This document shows positions 25,739-33,199 of a DNA stretch of 64,000 nucleotides, piece by piece. Positions within the stretch are counted from its first letter, which is position 1, and each line of letters opens with the position of its first letter. Position numbers and translations under genes: made by a program. This stretch comes from Treponema sp. GTDB lineage: Bacteria; Spirochaetota; Spirochaetia; Treponematales; Treponemataceae. Location of the stretch: assembly GCA_017395545.1 (NCBI GenBank), contig JAFPUF010000064.1, positions 1 through 64,000 of the forward strand. Reading direction: 5' to 3'. The notes beneath the pieces are model-generated. The model saw only the letters and a list, made by a program, of their open reading frames with translations, ran no database searches and was not told the origin of the DNA.

Positions 25739-26122
25739 TTAATACCTGATTAATATTCTTTCATTAGAAAAATATTTAGTTGAAAAATCTTCAAACTTAT
25801 CTGAAAAATAAACATTCAACTGCCTGTTATTTACTCTCATTAAATATATCCAGCCATAATAGTCATCAATTTTAATATTTAATGCTATAAGTCTATTTTC
25901 ATATTTTTTTTCAGATTTGATATCTAATTTTTTCCATTCATTATTTAATATTCCTTCACAATAATAATATTCATTTTCAGTAATTTTCATATTAAATTGA
26001 AAATTACTATTATTTGAATTTTCAAACCAATCTCCGATGATCCAATCTGGATTTGTTTTACAACCCGGCAAAATAATTGTGAATAATAAAATTAAAATCC
26101 TTATAAAGTCATTAAATCTCAT
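25739..26122 (-). CDS. Unknown small lipoprotein (127 residues)
   Basis: Not recognised. The signal MRFNDFIRILILLFTIILPGC ends in a clear lipobox (LPGC, Cys21). The mature part of about 106 residues begins KTNPDWIIGDWFENSN and is rich in Asn, Tyr and Lys. The opening resembles lipocalin-like small lipoproteins, but I would not assign a family. The DNA is markedly AT-rich compared with the neighbours. It lies just downstream of the AlbA_2-type regulator on the same strand, with 37 nt between. Confidence 0.55.
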   Translation of the reverse strand: MRFNDFIRILILLFTIILPGCKTNPDWIIGDWFENSNNSNFQFNMKITENEYYYCEGILNNEWKKLDIKSEKKYENRLIALNIKIDDYYGWIYLMRVNNRQLNVYFSDKFEDFSTKYFSNERILIRY

Positions 26123-26159
26123 TTTTAATTGCCTCCTTTTTTTCTATCAAGAAAATAGT

Positions 26160-27590
26160 TTACTCTGCAACCACAATCTGCTGATTCTTGCTTTTTGGCT
26201 TTTCGGGAATTGTGTATTTCAGTTTTCCTTCCTCAATAAGCGGAATTATGTAATTCTTCACAAAATATGCCGGATGTTTTTCGTCAAAGCCAAACTGTTT
26301 AGCAATCACTTCTTTAGACCTCGGTTTTCTACAAAACTCAATTATTTCGTCTGAAAGCCGGGTGTCTGCTCTTTTTTCGTTATACAAAGTGACCTTAAAA
26401 GTACCTCTTACATTTTCAAATTTCGGCTCAAGCAATCCTGCTTTCTTCATCTCTGCGTAGATGGTAGGAATACCAGAATATCGATTTTCTGTAGCATTCA
26501 GAATTTCAAGGGCAGCTGCAATAAATGGATTTCTGACATCTGCTTTGGTCTTTCCAAGTTCATCAAGTGTAAGCCGTCCATATAATCCACCTGGATTTGA
26601 AACTTCAATTCTGTCAGGATACATTTCGATACGAATTGGATCATTTTCTGTATGAATACTGTAATCACGATGAATTAGCGCGTTCAGGATAATTTCTCGA
26701 ATGGCTTTTACCGGATATTCATAGACATCATTACGGTGCCCTGTTCCATCAACAACAGTTGAAATTTTCATATTCTGTTGAACAAAAGAAAGGGCACTTT
26801 CCAGCATCTGAGGTATTGTTCCGTCGAGTCTCTTATTTACAAGAAAACGTTCTCCTGTTGCGGATTCGTCTGCGTAATTTTCTGTTGCACAGACGACAGC
26901 AACAATATCAAGATTCGGAGAAAGGTACTGCGGATACTTACCGAAAAGCATTATGCCGCAAACCGTCGGATTACCTTCTTTGTCTGAAAGACCGTTCAAA
27001 GTAACAAGCGTTTTCTTGTCCATATTAACAAGATTGGGTTTAACAGAAACGGCTTTTGCAATAAAGCCGTCCAGCTGAATCTGGTCAATCATGGAATCAT
27101 CGATTCGTCTGCTTGTCCTAAGCTCATCTTCCGTTTTATATTTGAAGGCATCATAACTATAGATTTCATATTCGGTCATCGGTAAGTCTGCGTCCCCAAT
27201 TCGGATATAGGACCCTTTACTTTTTCCTTTTCCTGTGTAATAGCAGGGCTTGCTTACAGAATCCATCTCGGCAATCTCTGCAGCCGCAACAATCTTTCCT
27301 TCATATTCACAAAAGCTTATCAAAGGCCTGACTACCGGCTCCATTTCTTTTGCCTGTTCAACGACCTTCTTCTCAAGTTCGTCTGGATTCTGAATACCAC
27401 AGACTTTATAGCCAGCTTTTTCATCAATCCCGAAAATGATAATTCCGCCTTCGGTGTTAGAGAAGCTTGAAAAGCTGTCATAAAGTTTTTCAGGAACGCC
27501 ACCTTTGGAACTCTTAAATTCTATCTTTGAAGTCTCAGTCTTTCTTTCCTTTATTTTCGTAATCAGCTCAATTAACTCGGATTCCTGCAT
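26160..27590 (-). CDS. AlbA_2/Schlafen-domain ATP-binding regulator
   Basis: A 476-residue protein of the 'RecG-like helicase/transcriptional regulator' group, which has no helicase core. Residues about 15-135 are an AlbA_2 domain (KIEFKSSKGGVPEKLYDSFSSFSNTEGGIIIFGID). Residues about 270-400 are a GHKL ATPase-like HATPase_c_4 domain (IREIILNALIHRDYS, then RIEVSNPGGLYG). The end is a winged-helix-like segment (SKEVIAKQFGFDEKHPAYFVKNYI). Such proteins are usually taken to be DNA- or RNA-binding regulators, and some accompany defence or mobile loci. Four copies of a 12-bp direct repeat lie just upstream of the ATG, a plausible autoregulatory operator. Confidence 0.85.
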   Translation of the reverse strand: MQESELIELITKIKERKTETSKIEFKSSKGGVPEKLYDSFSSFSNTEGGIIIFGIDEKAGYKVCGIQNPDELEKKVVEQAKEMEPVVRPLISFCEYEGKIVAAAEIAEMDSVSKPCYYTGKGKSKGSYIRIGDADLPMTEYEIYSYDAFKYKTEDELRTSRRIDDSMIDQIQLDGFIAKAVSVKPNLVNMDKKTLVTLNGLSDKEGNPTVCGIMLFGKYPQYLSPNLDIVAVVCATENYADESATGERFLVNKRLDGTIPQMLESALSFVQQNMKISTVVDGTGHRNDVYEYPVKAIREIILNALIHRDYSIHTENDPIRIEMYPDRIEVSNPGGLYGRLTLDELGKTKADVRNPFIAAALEILNATENRYSGIPTIYAEMKKAGLLEPKFENVRGTFKVTLYNEKRADTRLSDEIIEFCRKPRSKEVIAKQFGFDEKHPAYFVKNYIIPLIEEGKLKYTIPEKPKSKNQQIVVAE

Positions 27591-27612
27591 CGTCTGCCTC
27601 CAAAAACATCAA

Positions 27613-27676
27613 TTTACGAAAATAATAGCACGTTTTACGAAAATATGCAATTTTACGAAAATATTTTACGAAAATA
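27613..27676. promoter_or_regulatory. Four direct repeats TTTACGAAAATA between divergent genes
   Basis: Exact copies start at 27613, 27634, 27652 and 27665 (spacings 21, 18 and 13 nt), filling the gap between the AlbA_2 regulator (minus) and a small plus-strand ORF. Identical orientation and exact conservation suggest an iteron-like binding site, probably for the adjacent regulator. Confidence 0.65.
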
Positions 27677-27694
27677 AATGTAAAGGAGGTCATT

Positions 27695-27997
27695 ATGACT
27701 ATTGATTTCATTTGTGATTCGTTCCTGGATTTTCTTAGACAAAACAATTATAGGAAAACTGATATGTACACAACCGAGATTGGCAGACAGTTTTCAGAAG
27801 ATGTTTTGGGTATAAAAACAGGAGAATTCAATATATCCAAATTCCATTATCGGGGCAGGCTTTTGCGAGATACGGATATTCATCAATTACAAAAACAATC
27901 TGTTTTTTTTCTGCCTATGAATTTATCCATAGTGCTAGTCCTTTTCTGTGCGATGAAAATGTTTTACCTTCTGCAAACAGAATCCCATGCGCCTTGA
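27695..27997 (+). CDS. Unknown small ORF, possibly frameshifted (100 residues)
   Basis: Not recognised. An excellent AAAGGAGG site precedes the ATG, and the first 70 residues (MTIDFICDSFLDFLRQNNYR ...) look like ordinary protein. At 27903-27910 there is a run of eight T. After it the reading frame continues as a hydrophobic segment, while the -1 frame also stays open (SAYEFIHSASPF...). The gene may therefore be broken at the T-run or be a remnant cut by the map region. It is divergent from the AlbA_2 regulator and shares the repeat-filled control region. Confidence 0.4.
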   Translation: MTIDFICDSFLDFLRQNNYRKTDMYTTEIGRQFSEDVLGIKTGEFNISKFHYRGRLLRDTDIHQLQKQSVFFLPMNLSIVLVLFCAMKMFYLLQTESHAP

Positions 27998-28028
27998 GTA
28001 CGCCGCATCGAAAACGGAGCATGCTGTT

Positions 28029-28793
28029 TCAGCATATCAAATCATCACAAGCAGTGAGGACTTCCGTATGGTCAGCGAAAACTGCGACTGTATGCTCTTC
28101 GTGGCAGCTCCATTTTCCGTCAGCCGTAAGAACTGTCCAGCCATCGCTTGCCAGATTTACATCCCCGGTTCCGAGATTAATCATTGGCTCAATGGCAAGA
28201 ACCATACCAGCCTGAATTCGCGGATTCGCACCTCCCTGAGGAAGGTTCGGAATGCTCGGGTCTTCGTGAACGTCAAGGCCAACTCCGTGTCCGCAGTACT
28301 CGTGTACGACACCATAGCCGTAGCGTCCGTTTGCGATATCATTTACGGCATTTGAAATGTCGCGGATTCGGTTTCCGGCGACACAGGCAGCGATTCCTGC
28401 GACGAGGCTCTCGCGTGTTGCCTGAACAAGCCTTTTGTATTCCGGCTTCACGTTGCCGACCATTACTGTGTGAGTAGAGTCTGAAATGTATCCGTCAAGA
28501 TCGATTCCGATATCGAGGGAAACGAGGTCGCCGTCACGGATAATTCTTTTTCTGGACGGGATTCCGTGGATTACTTCGTTATTGATGCTGACACATGCGG
28601 CTCCCGGAAAATCTTCTTTGTACCAGGCAGGACGTCCGCCGATGCTTTTGATGAATTTTTTGACAAGATCGTCAACTTCCTTTGTGCTCATTCCCGCATG
28701 AACCTGGGGAACTACCTCACGGAACAAATCCGCAAGCGCATGACAGGACTGGCGGATTCCTTCAATTTCCTTTTCGTTCTTCAAACGAATCAT
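28029..28793 (-). CDS. map: Methionine aminopeptidase, type I
   Basis: Removes the initiator methionine from new proteins. The 254-residue chain has the five metal ligands of the pita-bread fold: Asp in SLDIGID, Asp in DSTHTV, His in YCGHGVGLDVHEDP, Glu in AIEPM and Glu in CHEEHTVAV. The DFPGAACVSINNEVIHGIP segment is the usual substrate pocket. There is no N-terminal zinc finger, so it is the short type Ia. It is the last gene of a compact minus-strand group (rubrerythrin, DnaJ-domain protein, map) with a 29-nt gap before it. Confidence 0.96.
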   Translation of the reverse strand: MIRLKNEKEIEGIRQSCHALADLFREVVPQVHAGMSTKEVDDLVKKFIKSIGGRPAWYKEDFPGAACVSINNEVIHGIPSRKRIIRDGDLVSLDIGIDLDGYISDSTHTVMVGNVKPEYKRLVQATRESLVAGIAACVAGNRIRDISNAVNDIANGRYGYGVVHEYCGHGVGLDVHEDPSIPNLPQGGANPRIQAGMVLAIEPMINLGTGDVNLASDGWTVLTADGKWSCHEEHTVAVFADHTEVLTACDDLIC

Positions 28794-28822
28794 AAATTAT
28801 ATATCTCCTTGACATTTTCTGC

Positions 28823-29587
28823 TTATTTATTGCTTAGCCTTAACGCCTCTTCCTCACAGATTCTGGCAGTGGAAAAATCTCCCATTCTTTTGTAAGCGGC
28901 CGCCATTTTCTGAAGGAATTTTGCGTCGTTGCTTTTGCCGAACCCCAGTTCCAGCGCCCTCTCCCAGCAGTCCAGGGCAAGTTCATCCGGTATTTTTCCT
29001 TCGAGATGATTCTTTAAAATACTGGCTGTCAGTTCCATAACTTCCGGGAAAAACAGGCGGAAGTAAGAAAAACTATATTCCATACGGATAATTTGTTCAA
29101 GCAAAATAAATGCATCGTAGTATTCCTGTCTTAAAACGAGTTCCTCAGAAAGTATGAAACCGTAGTCCATGAAATTCTCGCGCGTGAACCATTTTGAGAG
29201 ACGAAAATTCGCATGGTTCGTGCTCATCCGCTTGAACTCGGAAACTGCCTCATCTTCATTATTGTGCATCAGGTCAAAGAATATAAGTTTTGCCCTGCTC
29301 TCTTCATCAGTCCTTTTTAAAAGCCATTTTCTGTAATCAAAAGAATTAGTCGTTTTATTATAGCGGGTGCCCGCCATTTTCATAAAGAAAGATTCGTCGA
29401 AAAGGGAGCGCTGTTTCGCATCGGACAAAATTTCATAAGCCTTGACCACCTCACGGAATTCTTCGGTGGTCGCGGCGTTTTGAGAAGCATCAGGATGTAA
29501 AAGTTTTGCTTTCTGGCGGTATGCGCGCTTGATTTCTGCCGCAGTGGCTCCAGGGCGCACACCTAAGATTTTGTAACAGTCTTTCAA
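28823..29587 (-). CDS. DnaJ-domain protein of unknown role
   Basis: An N-terminal J domain (residues about 3-68: CYKILGVRPGATAAEIKRAY, with the HPD motif in LLHPDASQ) is followed by a 180-residue helical region with TPR-like character (DAFILLEQIIRMEYSF..., ending ARICEEEALRLSNK). The J domain should stimulate an Hsp70 ATPase. There is no Gly/Phe region, zinc finger or substrate domain of true DnaJ, so it is a specialised co-chaperone. It begins 6 nt after the rubrerythrin stop and is therefore co-transcribed with it. Confidence 0.82.
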   Translation of the reverse strand: MKDCYKILGVRPGATAAEIKRAYRQKAKLLHPDASQNAATTEEFREVVKAYEILSDAKQRSLFDESFFMKMAGTRYNKTTNSFDYRKWLLKRTDEESRAKLIFFDLMHNNEDEAVSEFKRMSTNHANFRLSKWFTRENFMDYGFILSEELVLRQEYYDAFILLEQIIRMEYSFSYFRLFFPEVMELTASILKNHLEGKIPDELALDCWERALELGFGKSNDAKFLQKMAAAYKRMGDFSTARICEEEALRLSNK

Positions 29588-29593
29588 AGCTGC

Positions 29594-30136
29594 TTAGTAG
29601 TTAGATTTTTTTACTTCAAAGAAACTCTGCGGGTGAGCGCAGACAGGACATGCAGCAGGAGCTTTTTTACCGACTACGATATGACCGCAGTTTGCACACT
29701 GCCAGATTACGTCACCGTCTTTTGAGAAGACTTTTTCGCCCGTAATATTGTCGAGAAGCTTTCTGTAGCGTTCTTCGTGCTCTTTTTCGATTGCACCGAC
29801 CATCTCAAAAAGTTTTGCGATCCGCGGGAAGCCCTCTTCTTTCGCAGTTTTTGCGAAACCATCGTACATGTCGGTCCATTCAAAGTTCTCGCCGTCAGCG
29901 GCATCCTTAAGGTTGTCAATTGTTGAAGGAACATCGCCGTCGTGGAGCAGTTTGAACCAGATTTTTGCGTGTTCTTTTTCGTTTTTTGCAGTTTCTTCAA
30001 AGATGTCAGCAATCTGCTCAAAACCGTCTTTTCGGGCCTTACTTGCATAGTAAGTGTATTTGTTGCGTGCCTGAGATTCACCGGCAAATGCGGCCTGAAG
30101 ATTTTTTTCTGTCTGAGTCCCCTTAATGTTTTCCAT
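29594..30136 (-). CDS. Rubrerythrin
   Basis: A 180-residue peroxide-reducing non-haem iron protein of anaerobes. The ferritin-like di-iron domain (about 1-140) contains the ExxH ligands in NEKEHAKIW and IEKEHEERY and the E in [12 protein letters not shown]. The C-terminal rubredoxin domain has CANCGH and CPVCAHP as its four iron-binding cysteines. It reduces hydrogen peroxide to water in the cytoplasm. A GGAGG site precedes the ATG. The promoter's -10 is covered by a palindrome, which would suit peroxide-responsive repression. It heads a group with the DnaJ-domain gene and map. Confidence 0.96.
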   Translation of the reverse strand: MENIKGTQTEKNLQAAFAGESQARNKYTYYASKARKDGFEQIADIFEETAKNEKEHAKIWFKLLHDGDVPSTIDNLKDAADGENFEWTDMYDGFAKTAKEEGFPRIAKLFEMVGAIEKEHEERYRKLLDNITGEKVFSKDGDVIWQCANCGHIVVGKKAPAACPVCAHPQSFFEVKKSNY

Positions 30137-30164
30137 ATTTAATACCTCCGGAAAATTTTATTGT

Positions 30165-30195
30165 TTAATTCTAATTAAAAAACCTTAAAAGTCAA
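30165..30195 (-). promoter_or_regulatory. Rubrerythrin promoter with an overlapping palindrome
   Basis: On the minus strand TTGACT (30190-30195), a 16-bp spacer and TAGAAT (30168-30173). The -10 is covered by a palindrome TTAATT-CT-AATTAA (30165-30178), an operator-like position. It resembles but does not match a PerR box. Confidence 0.55.
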
Positions 30196-30200
30196 ATATT

Positions 30201-30980
30201 TTAAAAGAGGTCGCTCATTCCGTAGAGTCTGCCTTTTGAAAGTTCGCCTTTTTTGAGTTTTTCGCTCAATTTTTCAAGGGCAACTACGCTTCCTTTTGCA
30301 AAACCTTCGCGGCTTCTGGCCCTGTGAGTGAGTTCGATTGAGTCGGCAGGAGAATCAAAGAAAACTGTATGTGTTCCCGGAACAAAACCTACCCTTGTTG
30401 ACGAAACATGAAGTTCGTTTGCCTTCGGTTTTTCGTGGAAAGCGTCAAAGACCATCTCTGTTTTTGATTTATTGCCGTTCATGACGCGGCGGGCAACCTC
30501 AAGGGCTGTTCCTGATGGAGAATCGGCTTTCTGGTTGTGGTGTGCTTCCCAGGCTGCAACATCATAGTCACTGTATTCTGCCATGATTTTTGCAGCTTCC
30601 TCGACAATTTTATAGAACATATTGACGCCGATTGAGAAATTTGACGAGCGCATGCATGTACCGTTTGAAGATGCGCAGAGAGCTTCGATTTCAGGCTCTG
30701 ATTTTGCCCAGCCGGTAGTTCCGCAGACAACAGGAATCCCCAGAGGAATCAGGGCACGCAGGTTTCCAAGGACAGCCGACGGATGAGAGAACTCAATTAC
30801 CCCCTCAGCACCACTGTTCTTTACAGCCTGAGCGACTGCGTTTGAGTCCCCTGAAGCGACCAAATTTGTAGCATCTTTTGCAGCGACATCGACAGTTGCA
30901 ACAACTTCGTGTCCCATATTTCTGGCACAGCTTTCAATCATGTGCCCCATTTTTCCATATCCAACTAATGCAATTTTCAT
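30201..30980 (-). CDS. dapB: 4-hydroxy-tetrahydrodipicolinate reductase
   Basis: The NAD(P)H-dependent second committed step of the lysine/diaminopimelate pathway. The 259-residue chain has an N-terminal Rossmann motif ([12 protein letters not shown]) and [28 protein letters not shown] and the catalytic region [17 protein letters not shown]. There is no Shine-Dalgarno sequence; an extended -10 promoter ends 7 nt before the ATG. It is divergent from the uracil phosphoribosyltransferase-like gene. Confidence 0.96.
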   Translation of the reverse strand: MKIALVGYGKMGHMIESCARNMGHEVVATVDVAAKDATNLVASGDSNAVAQAVKNSGAEGVIEFSHPSAVLGNLRALIPLGIPVVCGTTGWAKSEPEIEALCASSNGTCMRSSNFSIGVNMFYKIVEEAAKIMAEYSDYDVAAWEAHHNQKADSPSGTALEVARRVMNGNKSKTEMVFDAFHEKPKANELHVSSTRVGFVPGTHTVFFDSPADSIELTHRARSREGFAKGSVVALEKLSEKLKKGELSKGRLYGMSDLF

Positions 30981-30987
30981 ATACTTT

Positions 30988-30996
30988 ATTATATCA
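30988..30996 (-). promoter_or_regulatory. Extended -10 promoter directly before dapB
   Basis: On the minus strand TGA-TATAAT (TATAAT at 30988-30993) with only 7 nt to the ATG. No good -35 was seen. The message would be leaderless or nearly so. Confidence 0.55.
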
Positions 30997-31067
30997 CGAA
31001 GAAAGATTTTAGAACAGCCAACGCGAAAAACTCCGGCTACCGGAAGTTCCAGGGAAGGCTTTTTGGT

Positions 31068-31096
31068 TTGACGATTAAAAGCTTTCGTACTAAAAT
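31068..31096 (+). promoter_or_regulatory. Promoter for the upp-like gene and the signalling operon
   Basis: TTGACG (31068-31073), a 17-bp spacer and TAAAAT (31091-31096). It overlaps the earliest possible in-frame start codons of the upp-like gene, so the ATG at 31134 is the likely start. It probably drives the whole run to 43254. Confidence 0.65.
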
Positions 31097-31133
31097 GGAA
31101 GATGAAAAAATTTCAGGAGCAGTAATCATTACT

Positions 31134-32165
31134 ATGAGCAACAAAATCATTTTAAAAGCAGAAGACCTTGACGGCTACCTCACACAGGAAGACCTGTCAG
31201 AACTCAAAAGTCTGGACGAAATGTTCAAAGAAACAATGCAATATTTCGAGCCGGTAAACGAAACAAAAATCATCGAAGGCTATGACAGAATGGGACATGA
31301 AATGCAGAAAATCTGCCAGAAACATCCGAACATCAAAGTCTATTCTTTCGAGACGGAGCAGCAGGCACAGGCCGAGGCAAGCCGCGTAATCTCAAAACTC
31401 CGCGACATCAAAACTGATCACCAGGAATTCATGTATTACAGCCAGCGCGCTTACGAAATGCTTTTCCGCATGGCTTACATTAACCAGAAAACCGACAAAA
31501 AAGGTCACATCGTCGTAAAAACGCCGGTAACATTCCCGGTTCAGAACTATGCGGTCCACAAAATTCCTGACATCGATCACAAAATCCACAACACCGTAAT
31601 GTGCGTAATGCTCCGCGGAGCCCTTCTTCCGAGCATGATTGTCTCAAAGGAAATCGAAGAGTATTCTTCAGGCTCATACCTCACGCCGTTCGCACTTTTC
31701 AAAATCAGCAGGAACGACACGAAGAACGAGAGCAACATGGAATACATCCTCGATCTCGACAAGTCTTTCTTTAACCTTGAGCAGCTCAACGGCAAAGATT
31801 TGATTTTTGCAGACCCGATGAACGCAACAGGAGGCTCCCTTGTCACTGTAGTAAAATACCTTCAGGATAACGGCGTAAAACCGAATTCAATCGCATTCTT
31901 CAACACGATTTCCACACTAAAGGGTGCTATCCGCGTAACACGGGCACTTCCGAACCTCACCTGCTACACTCTCTGGATGGATCCTGTAATGAACGAAAAA
32001 GCATACATCATGCCAGGTCTGGGAGACGCAGGTGACCGTCTCAACGGCTGCGACACAAAAGAGCACGCCCGAAACATCATTCAGCTTCTTGCTGATTACG
32101 GCCACAACATCTCAAGCTTGTACCGAAGCCAGATGTTCGAGATTGAGCGCACAGTCCTGGGATAA
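31134..32165 (+). CDS. Uracil phosphoribosyltransferase-like protein with N-terminal extension
   Basis: The C-terminal 220 residues match uracil phosphoribosyltransferase: [10 protein letters not shown], the PRPP loop [13 protein letters not shown] and the uracil-binding tail [13 protein letters not shown]. The enzyme salvages uracil to UMP. Ordinary Upp is about 210 residues; here about 343, with a 110-residue N-terminal extension of unknown role. The ATG at 31134 follows a GGAG at 31116-31119, 14 nt away, which is longer than ideal. Earlier TTG (31068) and ATG (31095) starts lie inside the predicted promoter. The next gene starts 8 nt after its stop, so it leads a signalling operon. A uracil permease is encoded at 50182. 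Confidence 0.82.
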   Translation: MSNKIILKAEDLDGYLTQEDLSELKSLDEMFKETMQYFEPVNETKIIEGYDRMGHEMQKICQKHPNIKVYSFETEQQAQAEASRVISKLRDIKTDHQEFMYYSQRAYEMLFRMAYINQKTDKKGHIVVKTPVTFPVQNYAVHKIPDIDHKIHNTVMCVMLRGALLPSMIVSKEIEEYSSGSYLTPFALFKISRNDTKNESNMEYILDLDKSFFNLEQLNGKDLIFADPMNATGGSLVTVVKYLQDNGVKPNSIAFFNTISTLKGAIRVTRALPNLTCYTLWMDPVMNEKAYIMPGLGDAGDRLNGCDTKEHARNIIQLLADYGHNISSLYRSQMFEIERTVLG

Positions 32166-32173
32166 TTCATAGC

Positions 32174-33199
32174 ATGCTCGGTGTTTACCTGAACATTATT
32201 CTGATTGCATTTGCGGTTCTCTCCATTTCAGCGGGTCTTCTGTTCTTTGTGCAGAAGACTATCCCGCTGTATCTGCGTACCTTCACGCTTCTTCTTTCTG
32301 TTTCTGCTTTCCTTATATGCGGGGGGTATGCGATTATGGGGTTTACCGCCGACATAAACTACGCTTTTATTCCGCGATTCTTCGGACTTTTCGGAATCAA
32401 CACTTTTCTTCTGCTTGAACTTGCCTATCTTCTCGGAGACATGAAAATCAAAAAGATTTTCCGTTACATTCCGATTATATTTTTTGCCCTTTTCGGTTTT
32501 TCAGACCTTCTCCTTCACGGAAGCAAAACCTCATTCACTTATATCAGGCACGACCTGTACACGACTTACGAAATAAGCAGCATGGCTCATCATATTTTCC
32601 ACTGCTGTTACGTCGTATCAATTGCGCTTCTTCTCCTTCTTCTGTCGCTGAAGTCCTACAAAATGATAAAAATCAAGCGCGACAAGAGACTCCATCTCTC
32701 CGTAATTTTCGCAAACCTGTTCGTCCTTCTGGCGGCAGTTCCGGATCTTACCGGCAGCGCAATCTTTGAAAAATGCCCGAGTTTCATTTTCTGTCTCGGT
32801 TTTATGTTCGTATTCTTCATCTGGTACTATCAGATTAAAAGGCGGGCCTCTTTCATTCCGTCAATCGAAAATGTCAGCAAGGAAATTTTCAACACGATCG
32901 ACGTTCCGATCCTGATTTTTGACATGAACGGAATTCTTTCGATGTGCAATCCTTCGGCAATTTCAGCGCTTCGGATTCCTATCGAAAAAGAAAACAACCT
33001 CCGTGAAATCTTCACTCTCCGTGACGTCGCTGCCCTCCACATCATCGCAAAGGCAAAAAAAGGCATCAACGGCACCCAGGACTCTTTCATAAAAGAAACG
33101 GGAGTTCCCTGCACTATCAATTATTTCGTAAAACTTGACTATACGGGAGAGCCGTTCTGCCTGATTATCACGGTAATGAATCAAGGGAAAGAAGCATGA
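32174..33199 (+). CDS. 7TM membrane protein with a C-terminal PAS domain and no output domain
   Basis: Seven hydrophobic segments fill residues about 1-220 (7TM histidine-kinase-N-like), and a PAS-like domain follows (about 235-335, beginning VSKEIFNTIDVPILIFDMNG). No kinase, GGDEF, HD or DNA-binding domain is attached. It may therefore act as a sensor subunit for the hybrid kinase or HD-GYP protein encoded downstream. It starts 8 nt after the upp-like gene, and its stop overlaps the next start as ATGA. The ligand is unknown. Confidence 0.75.
   Translation: MLGVYLNIILIAFAVLSISAGLLFFVQKTIPLYLRTFTLLLSVSAFLICGGYAIMGFTADINYAFIPRFFGLFGINTFLLLELAYLLGDMKIKKIFRYIPIIFFALFGFSDLLLHGSKTSFTYIRHDLYTTYEISSMAHHIFHCCYVVSIALLLLLLSLKSYKMIKIKRDKRLHLSVIFANLFVLLAAVPDLTGSAIFEKCPSFIFCLGFMFVFFIWYYQIKRRASFIPSIENVSKEIFNTIDVPILIFDMNGILSMCNPSAISALRIPIEKENNLREIFTLRDVAALHIIAKAKKGINGTQDSFIKETGVPCTINYFVKLDYTGEPFCLIITVMNQGKEA

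Noticed and set aside
27987-28355. Plus-strand ORFs opposite map
   Set aside because: They are antisense to a methionine aminopeptidase with all metal ligands intact and have no independent support.
31068-31133. TTG (31068) or ATG (31095) as the start of the upp-like gene
   Set aside because: TTG 31068 is the first base of a TTGACG -35 hexamer, and ATG 31095 overlaps the TAAAAT -10, so both precede the expected transcript start.
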